64,000 nucleotides of DNA from Hyaloperonospora brassicae (taxonomy: Eukaryota > Oomycota > Peronosporomycetes > Peronosporales > Peronosporaceae). Every line of letters starts with the position of its first letter. The stretch's first letter is position 1. A program made the position numbers and the translations under genes. Shown here piece by piece: positions 34,901-45,629 of the stretch. Location: the NCBI GenBank assembly GCA_947650285.1, contig CANTFL010001407.1:1-64000 (forward strand). The letters run 5' to 3'. The notes beneath the pieces are model-generated. The model was given only the letters and a program-made list of their open reading frames with translations. It made no database searches and was not told the origin of the DNA.

Positions 34901-35635
34901 ATCCAGCAACATCAAGAGAATTTGCAAATCTCTTGACGAAAGTTGCTCCCGACACGCAGTCTCTGTGTGTCTCTGCACTTGGTGATGAGGTGTCTCTCAT
35001 CACCTCGATATTGGAAGTAGCAAAGGACTTGTCACTTCGCACCCTAGTTGACTGTGGGGCGTCAAACAATTTTGTTCGTCGCCAGTCGCTAGTGTCAGGA
35101 AGTTTCAACTTCGTGGAGCGGGAGATCCCTCCAACGAGATTGACGGTGCGCCTAGTGACAGGCGCATCAATCACTGTGAAGAAACGTGTAGTCGGAATCC
35201 ACTACACGTTAAAAGATGAACAGAACGATGATGACTTCATCGTACTAGATCTGGATGACAAGCTTGATGTCATCCTAGGACTACCTTGGCTCAGAAGATA
35301 CGAGCCAAGGATGAGCTGTCAGCATTGATCAGTTACGATACCTGCTACTTGTTCCTCAGATGACGATCTGAAGAATGTCTTGAAACGCCCACATTTACGT
35401 GGGTGTACTACGAGCGAGTTTGATGGCCTCACTCGTGGTACGGTCGTTAGCACGACTGTAAAAGAACACAATGTAGATGATCACTACATTGTGGTTAAGC
35501 TCTCCTGGATCCTGTGGATGTGACTTTCCAGGAAGTAATCGAGACATTAAATGTCTTGATTAATGATGGATCAAGCGTAGGCGCTCACACACTTGATCTG
35601 GTTGTGCCTCCGAAACTAACTTCAGAGAAGCTCAA
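34882..35635 (+). pseudogene. aspartic protease region of element B
   Basis: An open frame 34882-35328 contains 'LVDCGASNNFVRRQSL' (DCGA active site) and 'LDVILGLPWLRRYEP'. After TGA the spacer to RT (35329-35635) is broken. It is the most complete protease reading in the window together with D. Confidence 0.8.
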
Positions 35636-37260
35636 TTGCCGACGCTAGAACCGAAACGGTTCTTGCGCGATCTGCGCAATGGCAAAGTCAAGCAGATCTG
35701 CGCACTCGTCGCGGAGGACGAGTACGTTATCGACATTCGATCGGCAAAGATGTTTACTGAAACCGAGAGGGTTCTAAGCAGTTCATCGATGGACGAAAAC
35801 GTCATCGATGAGAAGACTCGGATTGAGAGGTATGAATTTCAATCCTGGAAGTCGCTCCAGGCAATCCTTTGTATGAGGATTTGATCGAATTCAAGGATGT
35901 ATTCCCTCAATCCGTGCCATGCGAGTTGCCTAAGGACAAAGACATTTGACACGAGATCGTGCTCAAGCCGGGCTCGAAGTACTGTGTCATGAAGCAGTGG
36001 CCACTGCCTCGTGAACAGGTGCTAGCGATTGACAAGTTCTTTACCGATCGCTTAGCAGCGGCCATGTGACGGAATCAACATCCCCTCACAGCTCTCCGAC
36101 CTTCTGTGTGCGAAATCCACAGGAGGGTGGCGGATAGTGCACGCATTCAGCAAGTTTAATGCTGCAACGGTACCGGCTCAGACGCCTATACTGAGGAAGG
36201 ACGTAATCATAGATGGTATGCCAAACAGTACCATCTTCTAGTCCATGGATCTGATGGACGGATTCTATCAGATCCTCATTCGTGAACGGGACATCCCGTA
36301 CACAGAGGTGAGCACCACCAGCGGTATGCTGTGGGAGTGTCTAGTGATGCCACAGGGGATGAGTAATGCCGAAGAAACATTCGACTGATGTGTCACAAAT
36401 CTGTTGAGACCGGTGCGAGACTTCGCACCGAGTTACTTCGACGATGTGTTCGTCCATAGCCGGGATATGGACAGGAAGACGGACGTTGAGGTTCATAGAA
36501 ATTATGTTCGTCAGGTTCTTCAACTTATGCGCAACCATAAGTTGTACGCCAACCTCAAGAAGTGTATATTCGCGGCTAGCGAAATACCACTTCTTGGGTG
36601 CATCGTGGGTAAACACGGCGTACGCCCCGATCCCAAAAAGGTCAAGGCGATCACCGACTGGCCAGTGCCAGTCGATGTCAAGGGACTAAGGAAGTTCCTT
36701 GGTCTAGCGGCGTACTTACACAAGTACTCGCGCAATTACGCCGAGATGACTGTTCATCTTTCTTGCTTGCTCAAAAAAGATGTGAAGTGGTCATGGAACG
36801 CTGACTGTCAGCGTTCCTCTGAAAGCATCAAGCTTTTCTTGATGCAATTGCCAAGATAGGCGATTGCAGATCAGGACAGACCTTTTCATGTGGTCTGTGA
36901 CGCCAGCGATTTTGCAATCGGCTGTGCGTTAATGCAGTTCGATGCAGATGGGGCGGAGCGCGTCATCTGTTATCAGTCGCGTCAGCTGCAAGCAGCTGAG
37001 CGTAATTACCCAGTGCATGACAAGGAACACCTTGCCATGAAGTACGCACTGGCTAAGTTTCGCGTCTACCTCCTTGAAGATAGACCGTTTGTTGTCTATA
37101 CGGACCATGCTTCACTACTCACGACCGTAAACAGTCCACACCTCTCGCAACGAATGGCGAGGCAGCTTTCTTTCTTCGCGAAGTACAACTTCTCAGTAGA
37201 GTATAAACCAGGAGGATTGAACGTCGTCGCTGATGCACTTTTGCGTCGGTCTGATGTTGA
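35636..37260 (+). pseudogene. reverse transcriptase and RNase H of element B
   Basis: 35636-35884 holds the pre-RT linker. RT motifs follow in broken frames; a TAG precedes 'SMDLMDGFYQILI', and the YFDD box is at 36434-36445. RNase H begins near 36890 ('VVCDASDFAIGCALMQF', 'HDKEHLAMKYALAKF', 'VVYTDHASLL'). The half up to about 36500 is duplicated in D. The rest is nearer to A. Confidence 0.88.
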
Positions 37261-37544
37261 GCCAAATACCTGCGTCCGAAGTGAGGCATTGCCCATTGTT
37301 GCATCTGTGTCGGTCAGCGTGTCGTCATCGCCTTTACTCCATGAAGTGCGGAAGGCATACGAAGAGAAAAGTGGATCTCCTTTGTTTGATGGGTCACCTT
37401 GCGAACCCAAGCCTGAAATCCTTGTCGGATTTACCGGCTCTATACCGCTCCTCGTTGGATCGGTACACAACGCGGAACGGACTGTTATAATATACAGCCG
37501 TTGACGGCGACGCGCCTCGTGTCGTCGTCCCCACTCATAATGAT

Positions 37545-38012
37545 TTGCGATTACGCATCATGTTCGAATATCACGATGCGCCCTCAGGCGGACATCGTGG
37601 CAGAGAAAAGACCTACCTCACGGTAAGTCGCAACTTTTACTGGCCCCGCCCGTACCAATTCGTGCGCAAGTACATTAGTTCTTGCAAATTCTGTCAACGG
37701 GTGAAGCCTAAACCTTCATCCCGTGCACCATTACAGCCTCTACCGGTCCCGGCAGAGTGCTGGCAGTCCGTTTCAATGGACTTTGTTTTCGGGTTCTCCG
37801 AAGACTCTCACAAGAATAATGGTATTCTAGTATTTGTTGATCGTTTCAGCAAGATGGTTCATCTTGCTGCAGTCTCTGAATCGATCAACGCCCACGTCTG
37901 TGCGCGTGTCTTCATCGACACTTTGTTTCGACTCCACGGTTTACCCCGTGAACTCGTGTCAGACCGTGACCCTTGGTTCACGGCAGACTTTTGGCAATCC
38001 GTGTTCCGTTCA
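37545..38012 (+). pseudogene. integrase of element B, N-terminal part
   Basis: Open from 37545 ('MRLRIMFEYHDAPSGGHRGR') through the zinc domain ('CKFCQRVK'), the first Asp ('SMDFVFGFSEDSH') and the second Asp ('VSDRDPWF'), and cut at 38012 by the copia insertion. This copy lacks the stop that A and D carry just before the first Asp. Confidence 0.88.
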
Positions 38013-38288
38013 TATTGAGGGTTACCGATACAATCCGAACTTAAGCGTAGTTTTTACGGGATAGTTTTTACGTCGGTAATTACGCAGGAATGATTAGACG
38101 AGTAGGGTGATTAGACGCGCCGACTGATTTATATGTGGACACATATAAATCAGGGCGTAGGCAGATAAGCTCCGATAATCAATCACTTTCCAATCTTCCA
38201 TCTACCCCCCAAGTGTCTTCTCCGGTCTTCCGAGTGGACTCCCGGCATCCTTCCCAGTTTCGGTCGTCAAGCTCTACACCTTTCAACA
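38013..38288 (+). repeat. 5' LTR of the copia element (276 bp)
   Basis: Starts TATTGAGGG and ends CTTTCAACA, so the termini are TA...CA rather than TG...CA. It holds two direct repeats ('tagtttttacg' and 'gattagacg') and a perfect hairpin at 38124-38153. Confidence 0.95.
38124..38153. promoter_or_regulatory. perfect 14-bp hairpin in the copia LTR
   Basis: CTGATTTATATGTG, then GA, then CACATATAAATCAG. The arms contain the TATA-like sequence TTATAT. The same palindrome is present in the 3' LTR (about 42476-42505). It could be a promoter element or an RNA hairpin in the leader; which is not decided by sequence. Confidence 0.75.
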
Positions 38289-38300
38289 GGTTATGAGCCC
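38289..38300 (+). promoter_or_regulatory. half-tRNA (initiator Met) primer-binding site of the copia element
   Basis: GGTTATGAGCCC directly follows the LTR. Its complement GGGCTCATAACC is the anticodon stem-loop of initiator tRNA-Met (CAT anticodon). Drosophila copia has the equivalent site and primes from a cleaved half tRNA; the same mechanism is inferred here. The first in-frame ATG (38293) lies inside this site. Confidence 0.8.
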
Positions 38301-41300
38301 AAGCACCATGTCCTCTGCTCATGATGCCACCACCAAGATCTCCATCGACAAGTTCAACGGAGACAACTACGCGACATGGAGCCGCTACATGCGTGGCGTG
38401 TTCCTGACCAAGTCGACGTGGCACGTGGTGAACCGGGAGACGTCGCCGACCTTCGCGGACCCTCGCGCCATGGACGACTACGTCAAGACGAGCAACATTG
38501 CGTTCGGACTGATGTTGCTCCACATGGACGCCGACTACCATCACATCGTCGATGATTGTGAGGAGGCGTGGATCGCATGGGCGCGTTTGAAGACGCTTTA
38601 CGGCGGGTCGCAGAAGGCTGGGCGCATCTACTTGAAGCGCCAGCTGTTCAGCATGGAGATGAAGGAAGGCAGCAATGTGATGCATCATTGCAATGAAGTC
38701 CTCAACATCAGCGCGAAGCTAAGCAGCATCGGCGCCAAGATGGAGGACGAGGACGTGGCGATCTGCTTGTTGCGCAGCCTCCCCAAGAGCTACGAGAACG
38801 TCGTGCTAAACTTGGAGATGAGCAGCGCGGAACTGCGATCGCGAGACGTCGTGAGAGTGCTCACGAACGAGCACATCAAGAGGCAAGGCGACAAAACGAC
38901 ATCGGTGAAAACTGAAGACGCGGCGAAGGCGTTCAGTGCTGAGCGTGAACCTCGCCAGTGCACGTACTGCGGAAAATTGGGGCACACGGCGGAGCGGTGC
39001 TGGACCAAGCAGAAGGACGAAAATCAAGGAGGAGCTCGACGCGGCGGCAACAATGCTCGTGGACGCGGAGCCAACAACGTTCAGTGGCGAACCAACAGCA
39101 ACTACGACGACGACTACGATCGAGTTGCGTTTGCGGTTTCGCTGGAGGCTGGACTTTCGACGGGCAAGAATATGCCAGGGATGTGGGCGGTCGACAGCGG
39201 TGCGACGCATCATATCTGCAACGATAAGGCCAAGTTTGCAAGCCTTAATGAGCGAGAGGAAGGCGAGCTATCGGTGGCTGATGGCAGCAAGGCTGCGATC
39301 AAGGGTGTGGGAACCATCATGGAACGGGTGGTTCTGCCCAATGGCGACGAACGCGACATCGAGATCAAGGACGCGCTGTTCGTGCCAAGTATGAGCAAGA
39401 ATTTACTTTCGGTGACGCAGATCAACAAGGGTGGCAAGTTCCAAGTCATGTTCGATGGGTCCAAGATGCAAATAACGCGCAAGAATTCCACGCAAGTCGT
39501 GGCAACAGCGGATCTCGTCGATGGACTCTACTGGCTGCGAACTCCTCGACGATCAGCGAATGCAGCGACACGCAACGGGACCATCGACTTGCACGCGCGC
39601 ATGGGTCATGCACCCCTCGATGTTCTGCGCAAGATGGTGGCCACCGGCATGATCAAGGAAGCCAAGGCGCCTCCCAACTCGACTGGGCCAAGTGTGTGTC
39701 GCGGTTGCCAGCAAGGGAAGATGGTCCAAAAACCATTCCCAACCAACCGTGACAAGCGTCAATACGGTGTGTTCGAGTTGCTGCACTTTGACATCTGCGG
39801 GCCAATGGAACAAGTCTCGATCGGCGGCAGCAGATACTTGCTGCTTGTGGTTGACGAAGCAAGCGGGTGCATGAAGGGCTTCTGTCTGCGGTCCAAGTCT
39901 GAGAGTGAAGACTACATCAGGAGCTACATTCTCAAGATCCAGACACAGTTCGGCAAGAAGATCAAGTTCGTTCGGCATGATGGAGCGCATGAGTTTGCGA
40001 CCAACTCGATCAAGAACTTCTACGAAGATCAAGGTATCGAGCAGCAGGTCACGGTGCCGTATGCACACCAGACCAACGGCACCGCAGAACGCGCGATACG
40101 GACCATTGTCACGATCGGACGCAGCTTGCTGCACCATGCAAAACTGGAGAAGTGCTTCTGGGCTGAAGCGGCAATGACGGCGATCTACATCAAGAACCGC
40201 CTGCCTTCACCCAAGATCGACCACAAGACTCCGTTCGAGATCGTGTACAAGTCGAAACCAAGTGTCAAGCACATGCGCGTGTTTGGATGTCGAGCTTACA
40301 TCCTGACACCGAGGGAGAAGCGACTGAAGTGGGACCCGAAGGCTCGTGCAGGGATGTTCATGGGATACGAAGAAGCGTCAAAGGCTTACCGAGTGTACGA
40401 CATTGAGGCGGGCCAAGTGGTGATCAGTCGTGACATCACCTTCGACGAATCGACTTTTGACTTTTCGATGGACCGATCAAGTGAAGACGATGAAGATGCG
40501 GAGTTGGACCTCGACCTCCTGGCGATCAACGATGACGACGTGCGTCAGACCACCTACAAGCAGACTGGCAAGCGCAAGAGTGAAGCAAGACCCGGCATGT
40601 CACGTTCAGCTCGCCCTCGAACTGGTTTGGAGCAGGATAGTGCGCCGGAACATGTCTCCAACCGTCACCAGAAACAACGATCAAGTGCTCACGACACGTC
40701 GCCTGATGACGAAGAAGATGCGGGCGCCTACGATCAAGATGATGACTCGACGCCTCCAACATTTTGGCGTGCAAGTGCTAATGCAGTGGAGGCGACTGAT
40801 CTGGCTGAGCCTGCAACGTTTCAGGATGCGATCAGCGGACCTGATCAAGTTCACTGGCGCAAGGCCATTCGGGCCGAGCTCGAGTCGATGCGACTTCGCG
40901 GTGTCTTTCGTGCTGCCAAGTTGCCGAGTAACCAACGCGCTATTGGGACCAAGTGGGTGTTCAAGATCAAGCGCAAAGCAAGCGGATCGATCGAGAAGTT
41001 CAAGGCGCGTTTAGTTGCGAAGGGCTTCAAGCAGAAGTATGGAATCGACTACACCGAAACATTCTCGCCGGTGGTCAAGTACGTGACACTGCGCATGGTA
41101 ATTGCGATCGCCAAGTACTTCGACTGGCCTCTCGACCAACTTGACGTGGTGACGGCATTCCTGTACGGAGTGATGAAGGAAAAGGTGTTCTGCAACATTC
41201 CAGAAGGTGTTGAATTGGATGGCGACTTCGACTGTCTCGAGTTGGTGAAAGCGATCTACGGTCTCAAGCAAGCGTCGCGCGTGTGGAACGAGACTTTCGA

Positions 41301-42357
41301 CGACTTCGTGTGCTCAATCGGATTTCAAGTATCGGCATTCGACCCGTGTCTCTACATCAAGATGGTCGACGGTCACTGCGTGCTGGTGCTGGTCTACGTG
41401 GACGACGTGCTCGTGACAGGCAGCTCACTCGACTTGATCGCGCAGACAAAGGCCGATCTCAAGACGCGCTTCGAGATGACCGACAGCGGCAAGTGCACTT
41501 TTGTGCTGGGCATCGAATTGGTCGACGGACCTGACGGCAGTGTCACCATGTGCCAGCGCCGCTATGTCGACGACATCCTTAAGCGCTTCGGTATGGACGA
41601 GTGCAAGGCCACTGTTAGTCCAGTCGACTTGAGCTCTCCACTTGTGCCTAGCAACTCTGCAAGCAAGATCGATGTTCCGTTTCGCGAAGCAGTTGGTGCT
41701 CTGATGCACCTGATGACCGCGACCCGCCCAGACATAGCGTATGCTGTGGGTTACGTGTCGCGCTTCATGGAGAATCCGCAACAAGAGCACTGGGTTGCAG
41801 TAAAGCGCATCTTCCGCTACCTTCAAGGCACCAAGTCGCACGGGGTCTGCTACCAACCAAGCGACAAGATCGACTTTCGCGGATACTCCGACGCGGACTG
41901 GGCTGGCGACCACGCGGATCGCAAGTCAACTTCAGGCTACGTGTTCATGCTGCTCGGCGCACCCATCAGCTGGGGAAGCAAGAAACAGTCAAGCGTGTCG
42001 CTATCGACGAGTGAAGCGGAATACATCGCGCTGAGTCTGACCATCCAAGAAGGCAAGTGGATCCATCGCCTGCTATGCGAGGTTCTGACGGCTGCCAACG
42101 AAGAAGGTCCAGAGCTTGTCATCTTTGAAGACAACCAGTCGTGCATCAAGATGACGAAGAACCCAGTCAACCACGGCCGTGCCAAGCACATCGACATCAA
42201 GTATCACCATATCCGTGATGAAGTCAAGCGCGGCGAAGTGCAGCTTGAGTATTGCGAGACGGCGACCATGTTAGCGGACATCATGACGAAGGGACTACAT
42301 GGACCGCGCCACAAGGACTTGACGACGGCTCTCGGCATCCGTGCGAGTTCGGATTGA
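38293..42357 (+). CDS. Gag-Pol polyprotein of the Ty1/copia element
   Basis: Single 1354-aa frame. Gag (about 1-240) ends in a CCHC knuckle (C223, C226, H231, C236; [15 protein letters not shown]). Protease has D301-S-G-A. Integrase has an HHCC domain starting at H434/H439, then D500, D563 and E599, giving the canonical D-D-35-E spacing. RT shows '[20 protein letters not shown]' and catalytic YVDD at 1035-1038. RNase H has '[20 protein letters not shown]', '[12 protein letters not shown]' and the C-terminal '[11 protein letters not shown]'. All catalytic residues are present and no break is seen. The ATG at 38293 lies in the primer site; the in-frame ATG at 38308 (CACCATG context) is a plausible alternative start. 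The stop TGA is part of the polypurine tract. Confidence 0.96.
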   Translation: MSPSTMSSAHDATTKISIDKFNGDNYATWSRYMRGVFLTKSTWHVVNRETSPTFADPRAMDDYVKTSNIAFGLMLLHMDADYHHIVDDCEEAWIAWARLKTLYGGSQKAGRIYLKRQLFSMEMKEGSNVMHHCNEVLNISAKLSSIGAKMEDEDVAICLLRSLPKSYENVVLNLEMSSAELRSRDVVRVLTNEHIKRQGDKTTSVKTEDAAKAFSAEREPRQCTYCGKLGHTAERCWTKQKDENQGGARRGGNNARGRGANNVQWRTNSNYDDDYDRVAFAVSLEAGLSTGKNMPGMWAVDSGATHHICNDKAKFASLNEREEGELSVADGSKAAIKGVGTIMERVVLPNGDERDIEIKDALFVPSMSKNLLSVTQINKGGKFQVMFDGSKMQITRKNSTQVVATADLVDGLYWLRTPRRSANAATRNGTIDLHARMGHAPLDVLRKMVATGMIKEAKAPPNSTGPSVCRGCQQGKMVQKPFPTNRDKRQYGVFELLHFDICGPMEQVSIGGSRYLLLVVDEASGCMKGFCLRSKSESEDYIRSYILKIQTQFGKKIKFVRHDGAHEFATNSIKNFYEDQGIEQQVTVPYAHQTNGTAERAIRTIVTIGRSLLHHAKLEKCFWAEAAMTAIYIKNRLPSPKIDHKTPFEIVYKSKPSVKHMRVFGCRAYILTPREKRLKWDPKARAGMFMGYEEASKAYRVYDIEAGQVVISRDITFDESTFDFSMDRSSEDDEDAELDLDLLAINDDDVRQTTYKQTGKRKSEARPGMSRSARPRTGLEQDSAPEHVSNRHQKQRSSAHDTSPDDEEDAGAYDQDDDSTPPTFWRASANAVEATDLAEPATFQDAISGPDQVHWRKAIRAELESMRLRGVFRAAKLPSNQRAIGTKWVFKIKRKASGSIEKFKARLVAKGFKQKYGIDYTETFSPVVKYVTLRMVIAIAKYFDWPLDQLDVVTAFLYGVMKEKVFCNIPEGVELDGDFDCLELVKAIYGLKQASRVWNETFDDFVCSIGFQVSAFDPCLYIKMVDGHCVLVLVYVDDVLVTGSSLDLIAQTKADLKTRFEMTDSGKCTFVLGIELVDGPDGSVTMCQRRYVDDILKRFGMDECKATVSPVDLSSPLVPSNSASKIDVPFREAVGALMHLMTATRPDIAYAVGYVSRFMENPQQEHWVAVKRIFRYLQGTKSHGVCYQPSDKIDFRGYSDADWAGDHADRKSTSGYVFMLLGAPISWGSKKQSSVSLSTSEAEYIALSLTIQEGKWIHRLLCEVLTAANEEGPELVIFEDNQSCIKMTKNPVNHGRAKHIDIKYHHIRDEVKRGEVQLEYCETATMLADIMTKGLHGPRHKDLTTALGIRASSD

Positions 42358-42364
42358 GGGGGCG
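42352..42364 (+). promoter_or_regulatory. polypurine tract of the copia element
   Basis: GGATTGAGGGGGCG, with the gag-pol stop TGA embedded, immediately precedes the 3' LTR start at 42365. Confidence 0.75.
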
Positions 42365-42640
42365 TATTGAGGGTTACCGATACAATCCGAACTTAAGCGT
42401 AGTTTTTACGGGATAGTTTTTACGTCGGTAATTACGCAGGAATGATTAGACGAGTAGGGTGATTAGACGCGCCGACTGATTTATATGTGGACACATATAA
42501 ATCAGGGCGTAGGCAGATAAGCTCCGATAATCAATCACTTTCCAATCTTCCATCTACCCCCCAAGTGTCTTCTCCGGTCTTCCGAGTGGACTCCCGGCAT
42601 CCTTCCCAGTTTCGGTCGTCAAGCTCTACACCTTTCAACA
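42365..42640 (+). repeat. 3' LTR of the copia element (276 bp)
   Basis: By eye identical to 38013-38288 over its full length, implying a very recent insertion. Confidence 0.95.
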
Positions 42641-43500
42641 GTTCACTCGGAACACGATAAAAGATGTCGACATTTGGCCATCCCGAAACAGATGGTCAGA
42701 CGGAACGTGTCAATGGTGTCTTAAAAGAGATCCTTCGAGGATACGTCCACTCCTTTTCTAGTTGGAGTGAGTTCTTGCCGATGGTGGAATTTGCCATCAA
42801 CAATTCCGTGCATGCGTCAACAACGCATACACAATTCTACGTGAATGGCTTACGCCACCCATGTATTCCCGCCCTTATACAAAGTGACTCTGGGTTAGGG
42901 GGAGGACTCGCTCGAGCAAAAACCATTTTGGCTCTTGCTCATCACGTATCATCGCACATGCCGATACGTTCGACTTCGATATCGATAATGTCGACATCGA
43001 AGAAGTTGATCTTAACAGTAGCAAAGACGCTGCTGCTACTTCAGACAATAGAGACGATGCTGGGATATTCAGCATCGTCAACGATTATTCCAGCGAGGAA
43101 GAAGACAACCTCGCTGAAGAAGAGAACAATCTCTTAGTAGTGCGCACGAAGCGCACTGAAAGACAAAACAAAGACTCAGCAGAGAACTTCCTGCTGACTC
43201 GAGAGGCGGTAGTCCGTTTCGTTCAGGACTCCATCGCAAATGCGGTGGACCGCCAGAAACGGAACGCAGACAAGAATGGAAGAGCAAATGTTCGTTCATT
43301 TAAGGTAAACGACCTGGTGCTACTGTCTACGGTAAACTTACCTGGATTTGTAGTCACAAATGTCGGCAGTATAAAACTACTACCGATATACATTGGCCCC
43401 TTTCGTGTGTTGCACCGCAAGGGCAAAGCATACACGATTGAATTGCCTCGAAGAATGCGCACGCATCCTACGTTTTACGTGGGGTACTCAGGCCGTACTA
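42641..43500 (+). pseudogene. integrase of element B, C-terminal part
   Basis: Resumes after the second GTTCA. From 42664 it reads 'HPETDGQTERVNGVLKEILR' (catalytic Glu region) and 'FAINNSVHASTTHTQFYV', breaks in the acidic linker, and reopens at 43140 with 'RTKRTERQNKDSAENFLLTR' and the GPY-like module 'LLPIYIGPFRVLHRKGKAYT' (about 43378-43440). Confidence 0.87.
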
Positions 43501-44087
43501 TCAGTACGAGACCTCTTGCGAGAACGAAGACAGCCGGCACGCTCAAGAATCCCCAACAGATTATTGTGATCACGAACCAAAGCACTCAAGTTGGTCCTTC
43601 AGCGACGCGGTCTCGCGACGAGCCGCCTCTAGCTCGTCGCGCAAATGACGATTCGCGCGTTCGCTCTCGAGTTGAAAGAACGCGAAATCCGATCGGTCCT
43701 TCTCCCGATCGGTACGGAGACGTCGTATGGTCGCTAGCATGTCGTGCCGACGACCGTATTCGTGATCGACGTCCGCCCTCAACTCGGTCAGGTAACGCCA
43801 ATGGTTACCCAAGGTCTCCTGCAGTCCCGGCAACTGAGCCGGAACTTGTCTTTCTACTGCCACCGGAACCACTGGTGGATTCTCATGGTGGTCGACGATT
43901 TCACGTGGAGCGTATCTTGAGCCACTGCGTAAAGAATGGGGAGCGGAAAAGTTACCTTGTCCGCTGGCGTGGGTATCCACCATCGTATTACAGCTGGAAA
44001 CCTCGATCCCAGCTGATGGCTGACGTTAAAGGTCTCGTCCGCCAGTATGACGAGACTCATCCGATGAGTCCGAGGGTCCATCGGTAA
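43501..44087 (+). pseudogene. integrase linker and chromodomain of element B
   Basis: Continuous with the GPY module in one frame (43140-44087). An Arg/Pro/Ser-rich linker of about 120 residues leads to 'FHVERILSHCVKNGERKSYL' and 'RWRGYPPSYYSWKPRSQL', ending at TAA 44085-44087. This is the only copy in which integrase C-terminus and chromodomain share an unbroken frame; A and D have TGA here. The linker lies opposite the antisense coiled coil. Confidence 0.85.
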
Positions 44088-45054
44088 ACACGAGCTTTTG
44101 GCGCTTGTAGACGGATTGCAAGTTTGCAATCGCGTCACGCATCTCAGCCGAGATGTGTACCCTTCCCCAGGGCGAACTTAGGGAATACACGTCCCTATGT
44201 GCACGTTGCGAGTTGTCAACACAACTCGCACAAGGATCTCCCCAAGTGAGGCAAGGAATATCTACCTCACTCGACAAACGATGCGACCGGTACCTTGCAC
44301 CGGTTGGCGTTCACTTTTTATACCTGAGGCGTACCGCTTCAAGTTGATGAAGCCATCCTTCTCGTCCAAAATCCTTGACATTCTGGACGAACGCGTTCCA
44401 CGCCGCCAAAAGCGAAGCCTTGTCACGCTTTTGGTTGCCATTGTACCATCGATGCTTGAAAAAGCATCGAGATACTTCTTCAGCGCGAAAGTTCTTTGCG
44501 CTGGCACTCAAGCCGTGAAGCTCACTCGCATCGGATAAAGGTATTCGATGGTGTTGACTTGTCTCGTGAGACAAGCTATTGATGAGCTGTTCAGGCAAAA
44601 GCCACAGCTTCAGCTCATCACGCTTCGAAGTGGTGCCTTTGCCGGTACCACGGTCATCAGCATGGAGACGGCTCGCACCATCGTCAAGTCGCTCGTGCGA
44701 AGGCGCACGAGTTGATCGCGGTGATTAGTAATCATAATAATCACCATATTCATTATCACTGCCGAACAGACTGTGACGCATGTCGCGAGTCCGTACGTTC
44801 GGCAGGTCCCTTGATGAACGAGTCACCGCAGGGGAACGCGATGCCTCTAAAGGCTTTTCAGAGTCAGACACATCTGACTCGCCAGAGTAGCTGACCCCCA
44901 ACTCGGGGTCACTCTGTGCATGAGGTGCGATACCACATGCGCCTGCAGCAACACCTGCTGCAGGCTGAGAACGAGCAGCAGACGACGAGTCGTCTGCCGC
45001 GGAGGCGGGCGCAGCAACAGTCTGTGTCGTCTTTGGGTCACCCCGCATAGACAT
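43570..45054 (-). pseudogene. antisense gene of element B (several frameshifts)
   Basis: ATG at 45054 starts 'MSMRGDPKTTQTVAAPASAA', 130 bp from the 3' LTR. Pieces in changing frames follow: 'LPEQLINSLSHETSQHHRIP', 'FGREGWLHQLEAVRLRYKK', 'VDIPCLTWGDPCASCVDNSQ' and a coiled coil ('DVDHEYGRRHDMLATIRRLR', 'HLRDELEAARRETASLKDQL') ending at 43570. The coil sequence has diverged strongly from A and D, yet heptads and charge remain. The overlap with pol is 518 bp. The N-terminal and cysteine parts are conserved. Product role is unknown. Confidence 0.72.
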
Positions 45055-45171
45055 GTCAACGATGCGAGGCAAAGTCAGAATAAATGAATCTGATCAACAA
45101 GTACTCCCCGTACCGTTGATATCCAACGGGTGGCCACAAAAGTTTCGATAGTCACAAGGTGACTATCAGAT

Positions 45172-45184
45172 AAGGGAGGAGTGA
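45172..45184 (+). promoter_or_regulatory. polypurine tract of element B
   Basis: AAGGGAGGAGTGATG abuts the 3' LTR start. Confidence 0.6.
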
Positions 45185-45629
45185 TGAAACGGGGTAGCCC
45201 GTTACATGATATTGTCATTAAGGATGAAATGATAATAAAGAATATTACGATGAATATTCTTTTAACAATGTCACAGAGCATGATATTATTGTTGAAGATG
45301 ACCGAAGGGCTACTCATTGGTTGACATCGTGATAATATCGATACACCAATCGCTGCTAGACGCGCGCAATGGGTGGTGAGTAGACGTCGTCATACATATA
45401 GGTATATTAGTATAATTAAGTCAGGACAAACAGAGATACAAGAGTTATAGGACTTAATTGTATAAAATAACAGTTTTACTTTTACCAAGAGACTAGTCGG
45501 ACTACCTATTCTCCTTTCCTTCCTCTGTGTTTCCTTAGAACACCTAGCAGGGCACTGTCGACCACTGTCTTCAGTGGAAGTATACTCCGTGCAATTTAAC
45601 TAGTACGTAGTCAACAGTGCCCCGTTACA
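45185..45629 (+). repeat. 3' LTR of element B
   Basis: Starts TGAAACGGGG (one change from TGTAACGGGG) with the hairpin partner CCCGTTACA and ends CCCCGTTACA. The family box is near 45345-45380. It is similar to 33276-33717, diverging mostly in the last third. Confidence 0.9.

Larger units (their letters stand above)
32946..36499 (+). repeat. left arm of a ~3.55-kb inverted segmental duplication
   Basis: Reads in reverse complement against 64000 down to about 60446, with only about 1 bp net length difference. It includes 330 bp of non-LTR flank, the whole 5' LTR, and gag to mid-RT of elements B and D. Shared nonsense codons (for example TGA after 'EARRIDNE', TAG before 'SMDLMDG') show that the copy was made after inactivation. 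Beyond about 36500 the similarity falls to the general family level. Confidence 0.85.
38013..42640 (+). mobile_element. intact Ty1/copia retrotransposon inserted in element B
   Basis: 4628 bp with two 276-bp LTRs that I read as identical, flanked by GTTCA (38008-38012 and 42641-42645), a perfect target duplication. One uninterrupted 1354-aa gag-pol frame fills the interior, leaving four bases between the 5' LTR and the first ATG and seven between the stop and the 3' LTR. Integrase precedes RT, which defines the copia class. It is visibly more GC-rich than its surroundings. It is the youngest and only apparently competent element here. Confidence 0.97.
33276..45629 (+). mobile_element. Ty3/gypsy chromovirus, element B, split by a copia insertion
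   Basis: 5' LTR 33276-33717 and 3' LTR 45185-45629. Gag, protease, RT, RNase H and integrase run from 33900, are interrupted at 38012 by a 4.63-kb Ty1/copia element, and resume at 42646 with the rest of integrase, chromodomain and the antisense gene. Without the insertion it is about 7.7 kb. Gag-pol has many stops. The flanks (CCATT left, GCCAC right) are not a convincing target duplication. Confidence 0.92.

Noticed and set aside
38179..42200. Many long frames opposite or out of phase with the copia gag-pol (for example 39553-40137 and 41425-41913 minus)
   Set aside because: Shadows of a GC-rich coding sequence; unlike the chromovirus antisense genes they do not recur in other copies and have no start near the 3' LTR.
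33276..45629. Two separate elements at 33.3-38.0 and 42.6-45.6 kb
   Set aside because: The integrase sequence continues exactly across the copia insertion with a GTTCA target duplication, so it is one interrupted element.
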